From Candidatus Saccharicenans subterraneus (lineage in GTDB: Bacteria > Acidobacteriota > Aminicenantia > Aminicenantales > Saccharicenantaceae): 64,000 bases of DNA. The position numbers and the translations under genes were made by a program. The notes beneath the pieces are model-generated. The model worked only from the letters and a program-made list of their open reading frames with translations. It was not told where the DNA came from and ran no database searches. This document shows, in pieces, positions 16,162 through 25,969 of this stretch. The stretch's first letter is position 1. Each line of letters begins with the position of its first letter. The DNA is taken from positions 1-64,000 of the forward strand of contig QUAH01000008.1 in the NCBI GenBank assembly GCA_003426165.1. The letters run 5' to 3'.

Positions 16162-16803
16162 ATGAAAAAAAGAACCAACCGGCTCTGGCTGACGCTGGCC
16201 ATACTGTCAACCCTGTTCCTTGGCCTGAACCTGGCCCTGCCGGCCCAGACCCAGCAGGAACGGCTCCAGACGGGTATAGCTTTTTTTGAGGCCGGCAAGA
16301 CGACCGAAGCCAAGGCCATTTTTGACCAGCTGGTGGCCGAGAACTTTGTTAATAACGACCTCTACTATTACCTCGGGTCGGCCCTGATCAAGCTGAAGAA
16401 TCCGGAGGCAGCCCTCACCCAGTTCAACAAGATTCTTCAGTCCGCCCCTAATTCTCCATATGGTTATATCGGCAAGGCCCAGTACGACATCGCCAAGGCC
16501 AACTATACCAGCGCCGAAACGCAGCTAAACACTGCCCTCCAGAAAGATCCCAACTGCGCCGAAGCTTACTACCACCGGGGACTGCTCCGGGGCTACCAGA
16601 AGAAGCTGGACCTGGCCATCGCCGACCTGCAGAAATGCCTGCAGTTGAAGGGTAACCACGCCTATGCCCACTATAATATCGGGCTGGCATATTACCAGAA
16701 AGGACGCAAGGACCTGACCATAACCCACTTCCAGAAGTTCTTGTACCTGGCTCCGGAAGCTCCAGAAGCAGCCCAGGTCAAGGCCCTGCTGAGCAGAATT
16801 TAA
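16162..16803 (+). CDS. exported tetratricopeptide-repeat protein
   Basis: A 213-residue protein. A signal peptide ('LWLTLAILSTLFLGLNLALPAQ') ends near residue 30, so it is periplasmic or outer-membrane associated. The rest is TPR helices: 'TGIAFFEAGKTTEAKAIFDQLV', 'YYYLGSALIKLKNPEAALTQF', 'AYYHRGLLRGYQKKLDLAIADL' and 'AHYNIGLAYYQKGRKDLTI' mark about five repeats. TPR proteins of this type scaffold envelope complexes. It converges with the TamB-BamA fusion gene, 7 bases apart; a BamD-like role beside a BamA-like protein is conceivable but unsupported by motifs. Two ATGs follow AGGAGG; the second has the better spacing. Confidence 0.85.
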   Translation: MKKRTNRLWLTLAILSTLFLGLNLALPAQTQQERLQTGIAFFEAGKTTEAKAIFDQLVAENFVNNDLYYYLGSALIKLKNPEAALTQFNKILQSAPNSPYGYIGKAQYDIAKANYTSAETQLNTALQKDPNCAEAYYHRGLLRGYQKKLDLAIADLQKCLQLKGNHAYAHYNIGLAYYQKGRKDLTITHFQKFLYLAPEAPEAAQVKALLSRI

Positions 16804-16810
16804 GAGCCAC

Positions 16811-19800
16811 CTAAAACGCCTGGCCGATACTAATAAAAAGAGTGCCTTTGGGTTCATCGAAACGTGGCTTCAAGTTGAACCCGTAATCTATTCTGACCAG
16901 GCCGAGCGGGCTATCTATTCTCAAACCTAAACCGGCCCCGGTCCTCAGGCGCCCGGGATTGAAATCGGACAGCCTGGAATAGACATTACCGGCGTCCAGG
17001 AACACCACTCCCCTGAAAATTTTATAAATCGGAAACCTTAATTCCTGGTTGGTAACCAGCATGGCTTCTCCGCCTTCCGGCAGGCCGGTCCAGATATCGA
17101 TCGGCCCGACGGCATCGAGCTTGAAGCCCCGGATGCTGGTGCCGCCGCCGGCAAAAAAGCGTTTGCTGGGTATCAGGATTTCGCCGAAAGCACTGGCCAG
17201 CCCCAGCCGGTAGCAGGAGGCCCAGACCACCCCCGGCAGCAGTGATTTATACATGGTGAACTGGGTAAAAGAACGAACATAATTCAGGTCGGAACCGAGG
17301 TAGCGTGGAGCATAGCTCAAGCTGCTGGTCAGAAGCGTGCCGTGTTTTGGGTCGAAGCGGTCGTCCCGGGTGTCCCGGCTGAGCAACAGCGAAAGCTCGG
17401 AGCTGGTCACCCGGATATCATAGGGAAATGGCCAGGATGGTTCTTTCTCATAATCATGGATCCGGCTCAGCCGGTAGACCCAGCTCAGGTCAAAGCCCCT
17501 GACGATCATTATCTTTTGCTGGAAGCTGGCCCCCACCTCCTCGGTTATGAACAGGTCTCTGATGTCCTTGCGATAATAGACAGAAAGAAGCGATTCCATC
17601 TTGCGGGAGAAAATATAGGGTATCCTCAGCGTGGCCCGGGCATCCTGCTGTCTCTGGTTGGCCCGGAAGTAGAGCAGGCTGTTCCAGCCACGACCGAAGA
17701 GGTTGTTGAAATCAAGCTGGGCAAATCCTTCAAATTTGGTATCGGTGTTGTACTGAAGACCGTAGGTCAGGCTGAGCCAGGGCATTTCCCGGACCTGGAC
17801 CAGGACTTTTTCCTGATGTTCCGGGGTATTTTCCGATTCTGAGGAAACATTGACCGCCTGGAAGGTGGCGGCATCATAAAGATTTTTCTGAGCCTGGGCC
17901 AGACGTTCCAGGCTGACCGGTTCCCCTGGCTTGAGGCCACTTTCCTTCAGGACGAAGGAGGCTTTGCTGCGCCTGGCTCCCTCAATATCAATTCTGGAGA
18001 TGGTATAAACCGGACCTTCTTCTATATTTATTCTGACATCATAATCAGTTCCCCCATCTACCGGCCGGGCTTCTATCTCCACCCTGGCATCCTTGAAGCC
18101 AGCGCTGCGGTAGCGGTTTAGCAGCACCGTCCGGTCCTCGTTCAGGTCAGGCCAGCTGAAGGTCTGGCCGGGTTTAAGATTGAGAATAGCCTCAAGCTCG
18201 GCTGTCTGGAACCTGGTATTTCCCTTCAATTCCAGAGAATTGACCTGGCTTTGGGGCCCGGCCTCAATCTTCAGGGTCATGTCCAGCAACCGTTTTGTTG
18301 TGTTGGCCTCTATGACCGGGGGTTCAATTTTCGGGTTCAGATAGCCGTTTTCCTGATAGTAATATTCAATGAGCTCCAGGGCTATCCTGCGGTCGTAGAT
18401 GAGGTTCCAGAGACCACGGGCTTTGGCTCCAAAATAGTCGGAAACTATGGCTTTGATCACGGACTCCTTGAAAACCGGGGCTCCGGTCAGACGGAAGCTC
18501 CCGATTTTCCATTTCCCGTTCAGCCTGGTGGAAACCTCGTAGACGGTCTGTCCTGGCTCGGGCTTTTTGACCAGTTCAACCTCTGCCTGGTAATAACCGC
18601 GCCGGTTGAGCTCGTTTAGAAGGACGGCTTTAAGTTGATAAATGTTGGCTTCTTCTGGCAATCGTCCCACCCAGGAGTTCAGGGCTTTTTTCCGGGCCCC
18701 AGTTGGGATCTTGTCTCCGGTGAATTTAAAGCTGACTGGCTGGCCGGCCTTAATATTAAGCTGTAAGGCCAGGCTGTCTTGACCGGTTTCCACCAGCCTG
18801 TCTTCTATCCTGGCATTTAAGTAGCCCCGCTTCCGGTAGAATGCTTCCAGTCGGTTTCGGGCCTGCCTGAAAGCAGCGGTCCGATAGTTGCGTCCAGACT
18901 TGAGTTTCAGGGCCCGGCTCACTTCTTCTTCGGTAAAAACGGTCTCTCCGCTTATTTCAATTCCGCTCAACCTTTTCTTGATTATTTTGTCCCGGCTCCC
19001 GGTTTCAGCCATCTGTCCGAAATTAATCCTGTGCCTGAGGGTCAGGCCGACCACCCCGTCGTCACGTCGGAATCCCCGGGTCGAAAAATTCCTTTTTAAG
19101 CGGTAGTCCAGAATCCAGGTTTGATACTGGCTGTTGGTCAGATCGATAGAGTAAGTGACGGCAAAGTCCCGGGTCATTCTTTTCCTGATGGTCAACCGGG
19201 CCCCGGGGTCCTGCAGGGTGGCGATATTGAGTGGTTCCAGAATCACATCTTCTGCCCTCAGCCATTTTTTTAAAGTCCTGGTCACGGGCGAGGCCAGCGG
19301 GCTGGAAAAATGCTGGACCAGCTGGCTGCTGATGGTATTCAGGGCTGAGCCCTGAACCTCGCGCAGGCTTTTTCCGGTCAGCAGCAACGAGGCCAGGTCT
19401 TCCTGCGACCTGGAGGGAACCGAGGTCAGCGAAAATTTCAGGTCCGAAGGGGTGCCCGACATCACCAGGCTGACCTCAATCTCTTCTTCCCCGTCATAGA
19501 CCGTGCTCTTGAGAAAGATATCCAGGTTGGGCTCGAGATTTTCCCGGCCGAGAAAGTCGACCCGCAGCCTTTCCACCGTATACTTTCGCTCGCCGATAAC
19601 CAGCTCTCCACTGTAGGCGTTTTCAGCCCGGCCGGAAAGAATGGGGGCGGGAATGGTACCCTTGAGGTTCAGGTTGGCCTTGAGTTCCAGGTCGGCCAGA
19701 TTATTCTTGACGATGATGTTCTCGACAGTCCTGATATTGATATCGAGCGGCAGGTCATAGAGAAAAGCCGGGTACTCCGTTCCCACGGGAGAAACCTTGC

Positions 19801-22800
19801 TCAGGGCCATTCTCAGTCCCTGGGTGCTCGGGTAAAAATCCTGGCGATAGCTGGCATTCAGAATGGAAAGATCACCTGACAGTGACCAGCCCCTTCTATC
19901 CTTGCTCAGCACCAGGCTGGCTCCGGACAGGCTGTTAAATCCCTGCGGATAATTGAAATCAAAATCGCGAAGGTTAAAATCAAGCCTGACCGAGGTCAGG
20001 GAAAAATTCTGGCCGAACAGGGCCCGGCCAGCGCCGGAAAAGCTTCCGGAATTGGCCTGCCCCTCCAATCTGTCCAGGACCAGCTGGGAGTTGTCAACCC
20101 TGAACCGGGCCGTGGTGTTGCTGAGGATTAGCGGCAGGTCCTGCATTCTCAGGAAAACATCATTCATCGACCCGGAACCTTCGATCAGGGGCTCCTCCAG
20201 GTCTCCCCTGACCGCAGCCTGAAGTTGTAACTTCCCTCCTACCTGCATCCCTGACAACCAGGCCCCGAAATCAGACAGGTCAAGGTCTCCGTTCAGAGAA
20301 AAGTCCAGGACCGGATTCTTCGGGTCTTTAAGTTCTGCTCCTCCCCCCAGACTGAATCTTGACCGTCCAGAGTTCAGGCTAAAACTGCTAACCTGGAGCC
20401 TTCCCTCTTTAAGCTGCACGGTCAAAGGACCATCATTTTTAATTTCGTTGCCGCCCAGTTGCAGGTTGAGGGATGGTATCTCCAGCCTGAGCTCCATGCC
20501 TTCCAGGTTTGGGGAAAAACCATTCAGCTCAACCCGGCCGTCTGCCCGGCCCCCGGGTTTGAGGCTCTGAAGCGAAGGCATCAAGACGGCCAGTCCGGCA
20601 AAGTCAAAATTTTCAAACTTAAAATCGGCTTCCAGTTTTTCCGGCCTGTTCAGGGGCACGGAAAACCTGGTGGTGGCACTCAAGGCCACCAGGGGGCTGG
20701 TTTCCTCGACTTCCGGCAGCAGCCCGGCCAGCGATGATAGCGGCAGGTCCTTCACCAGTATCAACCCGGAAAGAAGATAGGGCTCCTTTAACTCCAGCTC
20801 GGATTCCAGGTTCAGGTTAAACCTGGGCACGTTAATGGTGGCCCGGGCCAGCCGGCCGTCGGAAGTTGCCTTCAATTCAAAGTATGGAAACCAGACCCGG
20901 TCGATCATGAAACCCTGGCCCGTTATTTTCAGGTCAGCCACCGGATTTCTCCAGGGGCCACTGGCCGTCAGGCGCAGGTCCAACAGTCCGGCGTTAAGAG
21001 CCGGCAGCCAGGCCTGGAACAGACCTGCTCTTAACTTATTTCCGGTCAGCTCGGCCCCGATTTCTCCCGAGTGCGGGTTGAAACTAAGCTGGCCCTGAAG
21101 CTGTCCATCCTCTCCAAGGCGGAGGTCAATTTTCTGAAGTTTCAGTCCCGAGGGGCTGTACTCGCCCGAAACTTCCAGCTTTTCCAGATGTAGGTTACCA
21201 GCCTCGGTTCCGGTAACCGCGAGCTGAAAATTGGCCCCGGGCCGGGCGGTGGTGCCGGCCAGTATCGCCTTCCCGGACAGCAGGCCGTTCAGGTACTGTC
21301 TGCTCTCTTCATTCACCAATCCGGAAAACTGGGTTATATCCAGGTCTGATATTTCCAGCTGGCCACCGAGCTGAAAACCCATTTCCCGGGCAGCAGCCAG
21401 TTGCCGGAGAGTGCCGGTGGCTTCTATCTGACCGCGATCAAACCGGGCCAGAAGCCGGCCCAGGTTAATATTCTTAAGGCTGCCATCAGCTTTAATTTCC
21501 AGGACGGGCAGGTTGACCTGGTGGAACCCCAGGTTCTCCCCGTTAAGAACCAGGTTGAATTGCGGCCGGCTCAGCTGTCCCGAAAGTCGCAAGTTCAGGT
21601 GAACTGAACCGTTGAGGCTATCCAGGGCTGATAGCTGCTGTTCCAGGCCGGCAGCAATTTCAGGCAGACCGCTGGATTGAATGGACTGAATGACTGATTT
21701 CAGGTCATCCAGTCGCCAGCGCAACTGGCCTGATATATATTCCAGCTGTTCGAGCTTCCCGCGAAGCTCCAGCTGAGAACTCAGCAGGTTGAGATTCAGC
21801 TTATTGACGTTAAGCAACCCGGCGGCATAACTGAGATTGAGGTCCCCGGAAACTGGAACTGCCGGTCGCCTTGTTGCCATCTCTGCCCGGAAATAAGGCC
21901 TTAGCTTCAGTTCAGCCTGGCCTTCGATGGCCTCGGCTGATAATTGCGGGGCCCGCAATTCCAAACGGCCACTTATCTCGGAGGCCAGTTCCACAGGGAA
22001 ATCAGGAATAAAGGCCTGGAGCAGCCGGAGGTCAAGCTGCCGCAGGCTTGCTGAAGCCTGTAAGTCTCCCCTAAATCCGGGCGGCACTTTGCTTTCCAGA
22101 GAAATCTGGCCACCTCGGTATCCGACCTCGGCCTTCACCAGGTGAGTGGCTTCCCCGGCCGGGACGATATTGAGGGCCAGGTCGACCGGGGTCAGACCAT
22201 AAATTTTGAGCCCACCACCTGTAATCTTTCCGGTGATTTCCGGCCTGGCCGTGGTTCCGGTGATGGCCAGGTCCCAGTTCAGGTCGCCAGCATATTTATC
22301 GCCCGGCTCCAGAAGCGAAGATAGTTCCCACAGGCCAAGGTGACCTGCGGTTTTCAGATTCAGCCGTGGAGTCTCAAGATAATTTTCTAAGGCCCCGGAA
22401 ATTTCCAGCGCCGTCTGCTCAGTGGACAGGGAAAGCTTTTCCAGCTTAATCTTTTCCTGGTTGAGAGTGGTCCTGACCTCCAGCCCGGTGATTTTAGCTA
22501 TCCCCCTCCCCAGAGAGAGAGAACCGGACTGACCGGTTATAGAAGCCTGATGGAAATTGCTCGTTTCATCGAAACGGACGGAAGCCACGAGCCCGTTCAG
22601 GCTCAGCGATAACGGGGTGGCCGGCTCTTCGAAAGAAAAGGCTCCCTGCTCCAATCGGAAATTATCGATCCGAAAAGACAGGCCCGAAGACCCGCCTGCT
22701 CCTGATTCAGTGGCCGGAGTGGTTTCCCCGGTCTCCGGTCCGGCGGCCGACGATTTCAACTTTACGACCGGTTTGATTATTTCCAGGTTTTTTACCCGCA

Positions 22801-23143
22801 GTTCGCCGCCGGTAATTGTCGACCAGCCGCTCTGAAAGGTGAGTCGGTCGCAGGAAATCGATTCCACCGGGAGCTGGCTCTTTAGAGACCCGGTTAACTT
22901 TACCCCGGTGATGGTCGCTTTCAACTTGAAAATGTTCAGCCTGAAGCGATCGGCCTGCAGGGTCAGACCAGTTTTTGATTTGACCAGCTCCCCGGCCTTT
23001 TTTAAGACCAGTTTCCCGCCCCAGGGGGTCTGAAGCAGCAGACCGACCAGGACCAGAAACAGAACCAGGCCAAATAGCGTCCAGGAAACTATTCTTAATA
23101 ATTTGCCCTTTTTTCTTTTTTGCCCGTTACTTGCTTTTTCCAT
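16811..23143 (-). CDS. TamB-BamA/TamA single-chain fusion, envelope assembly protein
   Basis: A 2110-residue protein in one unbroken frame. Residues 17-40 form an N-terminal membrane anchor. Residues about 45-1000 are long AsmA/TamB-like beta-rich repeats. The TamB (DUF490) C-terminal domain lies about 1000-1390 ('GTPSDLKFSLTSVPSRSQED', 'LLLTGKSL', 'TVYDGEEEI'). From about 1395 to 1790 there are five POTRA-like units. The last ~320 residues are an Omp85 barrel with the hallmark 'GGGTSIRGF' near 2000 and a terminal 'ISIGQAF'. In E. coli TamB (inner membrane) and TamA (outer membrane) are separate partners that move lipids or barrels across the periplasm. Here one chain would span it. Five POTRAs match BamA rather than TamA. 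Start at ATG 23143; no Shine-Dalgarno. Confidence 0.93.
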   Translation of the reverse strand: MEKASNGQKRKKGKLLRIVSWTLFGLVLFLVLVGLLLQTPWGGKLVLKKAGELVKSKTGLTLQADRFRLNIFKLKATITGVKLTGSLKSQLPVESISCDRLTFQSGWSTITGGELRVKNLEIIKPVVKLKSSAAGPETGETTPATESGAGGSSGLSFRIDNFRLEQGAFSFEEPATPLSLSLNGLVASVRFDETSNFHQASITGQSGSLSLGRGIAKITGLEVRTTLNQEKIKLEKLSLSTEQTALEISGALENYLETPRLNLKTAGHLGLWELSSLLEPGDKYAGDLNWDLAITGTTARPEITGKITGGGLKIYGLTPVDLALNIVPAGEATHLVKAEVGYRGGQISLESKVPPGFRGDLQASASLRQLDLRLLQAFIPDFPVELASEISGRLELRAPQLSAEAIEGQAELKLRPYFRAEMATRRPAVPVSGDLNLSYAAGLLNVNKLNLNLLSSQLELRGKLEQLEYISGQLRWRLDDLKSVIQSIQSSGLPEIAAGLEQQLSALDSLNGSVHLNLRLSGQLSRPQFNLVLNGENLGFHQVNLPVLEIKADGSLKNINLGRLLARFDRGQIEATGTLRQLAAAREMGFQLGGQLEISDLDITQFSGLVNEESRQYLNGLLSGKAILAGTTARPGANFQLAVTGTEAGNLHLEKLEVSGEYSPSGLKLQKIDLRLGEDGQLQGQLSFNPHSGEIGAELTGNKLRAGLFQAWLPALNAGLLDLRLTASGPWRNPVADLKITGQGFMIDRVWFPYFELKATSDGRLARATINVPRFNLNLESELELKEPYLLSGLILVKDLPLSSLAGLLPEVEETSPLVALSATTRFSVPLNRPEKLEADFKFENFDFAGLAVLMPSLQSLKPGGRADGRVELNGFSPNLEGMELRLEIPSLNLQLGGNEIKNDGPLTVQLKEGRLQVSSFSLNSGRSRFSLGGGAELKDPKNPVLDFSLNGDLDLSDFGAWLSGMQVGGKLQLQAAVRGDLEEPLIEGSGSMNDVFLRMQDLPLILSNTTARFRVDNSQLVLDRLEGQANSGSFSGAGRALFGQNFSLTSVRLDFNLRDFDFNYPQGFNSLSGASLVLSKDRRGWSLSGDLSILNASYRQDFYPSTQGLRMALSKVSPVGTEYPAFLYDLPLDINIRTVENIIVKNNLADLELKANLNLKGTIPAPILSGRAENAYSGELVIGERKYTVERLRVDFLGRENLEPNLDIFLKSTVYDGEEEIEVSLVMSGTPSDLKFSLTSVPSRSQEDLASLLLTGKSLREVQGSALNTISSQLVQHFSSPLASPVTRTLKKWLRAEDVILEPLNIATLQDPGARLTIRKRMTRDFAVTYSIDLTNSQYQTWILDYRLKRNFSTRGFRRDDGVVGLTLRHRINFGQMAETGSRDKIIKKRLSGIEISGETVFTEEEVSRALKLKSGRNYRTAAFRQARNRLEAFYRKRGYLNARIEDRLVETGQDSLALQLNIKAGQPVSFKFTGDKIPTGARKKALNSWVGRLPEEANIYQLKAVLLNELNRRGYYQAEVELVKKPEPGQTVYEVSTRLNGKWKIGSFRLTGAPVFKESVIKAIVSDYFGAKARGLWNLIYDRRIALELIEYYYQENGYLNPKIEPPVIEANTTKRLLDMTLKIEAGPQSQVNSLELKGNTRFQTAELEAILNLKPGQTFSWPDLNEDRTVLLNRYRSAGFKDARVEIEARPVDGGTDYDVRINIEEGPVYTISRIDIEGARRSKASFVLKESGLKPGEPVSLERLAQAQKNLYDAATFQAVNVSSESENTPEHQEKVLVQVREMPWLSLTYGLQYNTDTKFEGFAQLDFNNLFGRGWNSLLYFRANQRQQDARATLRIPYIFSRKMESLLSVYYRKDIRDLFITEEVGASFQQKIMIVRGFDLSWVYRLSRIHDYEKEPSWPFPYDIRVTSSELSLLLSRDTRDDRFDPKHGTLLTSSLSYAPRYLGSDLNYVRSFTQFTMYKSLLPGVVWASCYRLGLASAFGEILIPSKRFFAGGGTSIRGFKLDAVGPIDIWTGLPEGGEAMLVTNQELRFPIYKIFRGVVFLDAGNVYSRLSDFNPGRLRTGAGLGLRIDSPLGLVRIDYGFNLKPRFDEPKGTLFISIGQAF

Positions 23144-23150
23144 CAACTGA

Positions 23151-23180
23151 ATTATAAGTGGAGTTTGTCAGCTGATTCAA
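23151..23180 (-). promoter_or_regulatory. promoter of tamB-bamA fusion, predicting a leaderless mRNA
   Basis: TTGAAT (23175-23180), an 18-base spacer and a perfect TATAAT (23151-23156). Seven bases separate the -10 from the ATG at 23143, so transcription should start at or within a base of the ATG. Confidence 0.65.
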
Positions 23181-23380
23181 CCTAAATGATTTCTGGTACC
23201 ACGAACTCGAACTCTGAACGCGACCCCATAAACCGGCCGACCTTACATCATCCGTCATTTATCCGGTTGGCCTCGGTCTTTCCCGGGCAATGACCATACT
23301 GAAATTAGAAGCAGTCCCCGCCTGAACCGGTGAGACTGACTGTGCGCGACTGATGAAAATTGTTTTGTTTTATTGCGGGC

Positions 23381-24538
23381 TCAAACGATAAATCTGGGAA
23401 TCAGGGGATTGATCCTGGTCACCATTTCATAATTGATGGTTCCGGCCAGGGAGGCCAGCTGGTCGGCGGTTATTTTCTCCCGGCCCTCGGCCCCGATGAG
23501 GGTTACCGGTTCTTCCAGCCTGACGCCGGGAATATCGGTAATATCGACCATGATGAAATCCATGCAGACCCGGCCCCTGACCTGAGCCCTCTTTCCTTTT
23601 ACCAGGACGTAGGCCGAGTTGGAGAGCCCGCGGTCGTAGCCGTCATAATAGCCGACCGGAATGATGGCCAGCCTGGTGGGCCTGGTTGTCCGGTAGGTGC
23701 AGCCGTAGCCGATGTAGGCCCCGCGGGGGACGGTCTTGATCTGGGCCACCCTGGCCCTCCAGCTCAGCACCGGTTTTAACTTCAGTGGCGACTGGCCACG
23801 AAGACGACAGGAGACCAGGGTTTCTTTAGACGGCCAGAGACCGTAAAGACCGATGCCCACCCGGGCCAGGTTAAAATAAGTTTCCGGAAAAAGGATGGCC
23901 GCGGCCGAGCAGGACATGTGCCTTATTGGGACCTTGAAACCATTACTCTCCAAAAATTCTACAGCCTGCTTGAAGTTCTCGAGCTGGTAGCGGGGATAGT
24001 AATCATCGGTGGTATCCTCGATATTGGCAAAGTGGGAAGAAATGCCTTCCAGCACCAGCTCCGGTTTTTTTTTGATCAGGTTCAGAAAGCTGCCCAGCTT
24101 ATTGAGTGCAATTCCCTGGCGGTTGGTTCCGGTCTCAATTTTTAGATGAACCAGAGCCGGCTTGTTCTGTTTCTTAGCTGCGGCCGCCAGCACCTTCAGT
24201 GTTTCCAGGTTATAAACTGTCGACCTGAGTTCAGCCCGGACTGCTTCCTCCGCACCAGAAAGAGGCAGATACCCCAGGATGAGAATTTTCTGTTTGAAAC
24301 CCTGCTGGCGCAGGCACAGGCCCTCCTCCAGGCTGTGCACTCCGAACCAATCGATTCCGCACTCGGCGGCCAGACCGGCAATCTCCAGCAGGCCATGACC
24401 GTAGGCATTGGCCTTGACCACCGCCAGCAACCCGGCCTGCCCCAGCCTGTTCTTGAACTCGAGGACATTGTGAAAAAAGGCCTGGCGATTTATTTCCACC
24501 CACTGAACCGGGAATTTCTCGGTTTTGACTCTGGCCAC
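23381..24538 (-). CDS. alr: alanine racemase
   Basis: A 385-residue PLP enzyme interconverting L- and D-alanine for peptidoglycan. The PLP lysine is in 'LAVVKANAYGHG' (about 38-49); the partner tyrosine is in 'YIGYGCTY'. Other conserved segments are 'ISSHFANIED', 'ARVGIGLYG' and 'VCMDFIMVDIT'. Translation starts at GTG (24538), with AGGAGA 9 bases upstream. It follows purA by 20 bases on the same strand. Confidence 0.96.
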   Translation of the reverse strand: MARVKTEKFPVQWVEINRQAFFHNVLEFKNRLGQAGLLAVVKANAYGHGLLEIAGLAAECGIDWFGVHSLEEGLCLRQQGFKQKILILGYLPLSGAEEAVRAELRSTVYNLETLKVLAAAAKKQNKPALVHLKIETGTNRQGIALNKLGSFLNLIKKKPELVLEGISSHFANIEDTTDDYYPRYQLENFKQAVEFLESNGFKVPIRHMSCSAAAILFPETYFNLARVGIGLYGLWPSKETLVSCRLRGQSPLKLKPVLSWRARVAQIKTVPRGAYIGYGCTYRTTRPTRLAIIPVGYYDGYDRGLSNSAYVLVKGKRAQVRGRVCMDFIMVDITDIPGVRLEEPVTLIGAEGREKITADQLASLAGTINYEMVTRINPLIPRFIV

Positions 24539-24558
24539 GGTAGTGCTCTCCTGAAACT

Positions 24559-25881
24559 TCAGTCCAGAACCTTGGCTTTTTCTCCCAGAATCTTCTTGAA
24601 TTCATCGCGCCGGCAAATGATGTCCTCCCGGTCAACGCCAGTGGAAATCAGCCCCACCCGGGTTTCCAGGGTGTCTTCCAGCCACTTCAGGTAGTCCAGG
24701 AATCCGGTCGGGAGCGCGGAAAAATCCCGGGCCCGGTGAATGGACCGGTCCCAGACCGGGAAGGTGCGGTATTCAGGTTCAACTTTTTCCAGAATCCAGG
24801 GTTCTGATGGGAAGTCCTTTATGACCGATCCCTTGTAACGGTAGGCCTGGCAGGCCCTGATTTCAGTCAGCTCTTCCAGGACATCGGGCTTGGTCAGGGC
24901 AATCAGGTCCACCCCGTTGAGCCGGCAGGCATAACGAACGGCCACGGCATCAAACCAGCCACACCTCCTGGGGCGGCCGGTGGTGGCCCCGAACTCATCA
25001 CCCTTGCTGGCAATGCGGGCCCCGGTTTCATCCTTGAGCTCGGTTGGAAACGGTCCGCTGCCCACCCTGGTGGTGTAAGCCTTGGTTATTCCCAGAACGG
25101 CGTTAACTTCCTTCGGGCTCAAACCCAGCCCGGTACAGACTCCGCCGGCGGTGCAGCTGGAAGAAGTGACAAAGGGATAGGTCCCGTGGTCGAGGTCCAG
25201 CAATGTACCCTGGGCCCCTTCAAACAGCACTGATTTTCCGGCCCTGATTTGCTTGGCCAGATACGCCGAAACATCAACCACGTAGGGCGCCAGTTTTTCA
25301 CCCAGGGCCTTATACTCATCAAGAATTGGCCCCACTGCCAGTGAAGGAAAGCCAAAGGCTTCAAAAATCCTGTTCTTCAGGGCCAGGCTGTCCTCGATTT
25401 TTTCCTTAAGGACCTCGGGCTCCAGCAGGTCGGCCACCCTTATTCCCCAGCGGGCGGCCTTGTCCTCGTAGCAGGGGCCAATGCCCCGGCAGGTGGTACC
25501 GATCATTTTATCGCCGCGGCTCTGCTCGGCGATTTTTTCCAGCAGAGGATGGTAGGGCATGATGACCTGGGCCGACCGGCTGATCAGCAACCGCTCGGGC
25601 CTGACCTCCACTCCCAGAGATTTCAGGTCATCAATTTCTTTGAAAAAAGCCTGGGGACTTACCACCAGGCCATTGCCGATGACGCAGACCTTATCCGGGT
25701 GAAGTATACCGGAGGGAATCAGGTGAAGGACAATCTTTTGACCGCGAAGATAAACAGTGTGGCCGGCATTGTGTCCGCCCTGGTAGCGGGCGATGATTTC
25801 AAAGGCCGGGGCCAGGAAATCGACTATCTTGCCCTTGCCTTCATCACCCCACTGGGTCCCGAGAACCAGAAGATTGGCCAT
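24559..25881 (-). CDS. purA: adenylosuccinate synthetase
   Basis: A 440-residue enzyme making adenylosuccinate from IMP, aspartate and GTP, the first committed AMP step. The P-loop-like 'QWGDEGKGKIVDFL' opens the protein and 'QGGHNAGHTV' follows; 'GTTCRGIGPCYEDKAAR' and 'GAQGTLLDLDHGTYPFVTSS' are family signatures, with 'GRPRRCGWFD' near 300. Length is normal. GAGGATAGAG precedes the ATG. A weak TTTATG-17-TAGAAT element lies in the 88-base gap before it. Confidence 0.97.
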   Translation of the reverse strand: MANLLVLGTQWGDEGKGKIVDFLAPAFEIIARYQGGHNAGHTVYLRGQKIVLHLIPSGILHPDKVCVIGNGLVVSPQAFFKEIDDLKSLGVEVRPERLLISRSAQVIMPYHPLLEKIAEQSRGDKMIGTTCRGIGPCYEDKAARWGIRVADLLEPEVLKEKIEDSLALKNRIFEAFGFPSLAVGPILDEYKALGEKLAPYVVDVSAYLAKQIRAGKSVLFEGAQGTLLDLDHGTYPFVTSSSCTAGGVCTGLGLSPKEVNAVLGITKAYTTRVGSGPFPTELKDETGARIASKGDEFGATTGRPRRCGWFDAVAVRYACRLNGVDLIALTKPDVLEELTEIRACQAYRYKGSVIKDFPSEPWILEKVEPEYRTFPVWDRSIHRARDFSALPTGFLDYLKWLEDTLETRVGLISTGVDREDIICRRDEFKKILGEKAKVLD

Positions 25882-25969
25882 GTCTCTATCCTCAATAATT
25901 AATCCTCAAAATTAAGCCCGCAGAAAAACCCGCGCTATTCTACCAGATTTCCGAATGATCATAAAGCCT

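Noticed and set aside
23147-23380. Possible tRNA or structured RNA between alr and tamB-bamA
   Set aside because: Only an imperfect GC-rich inverted repeat is present; no acceptor stem, T-loop consensus or conserved RNA pattern.
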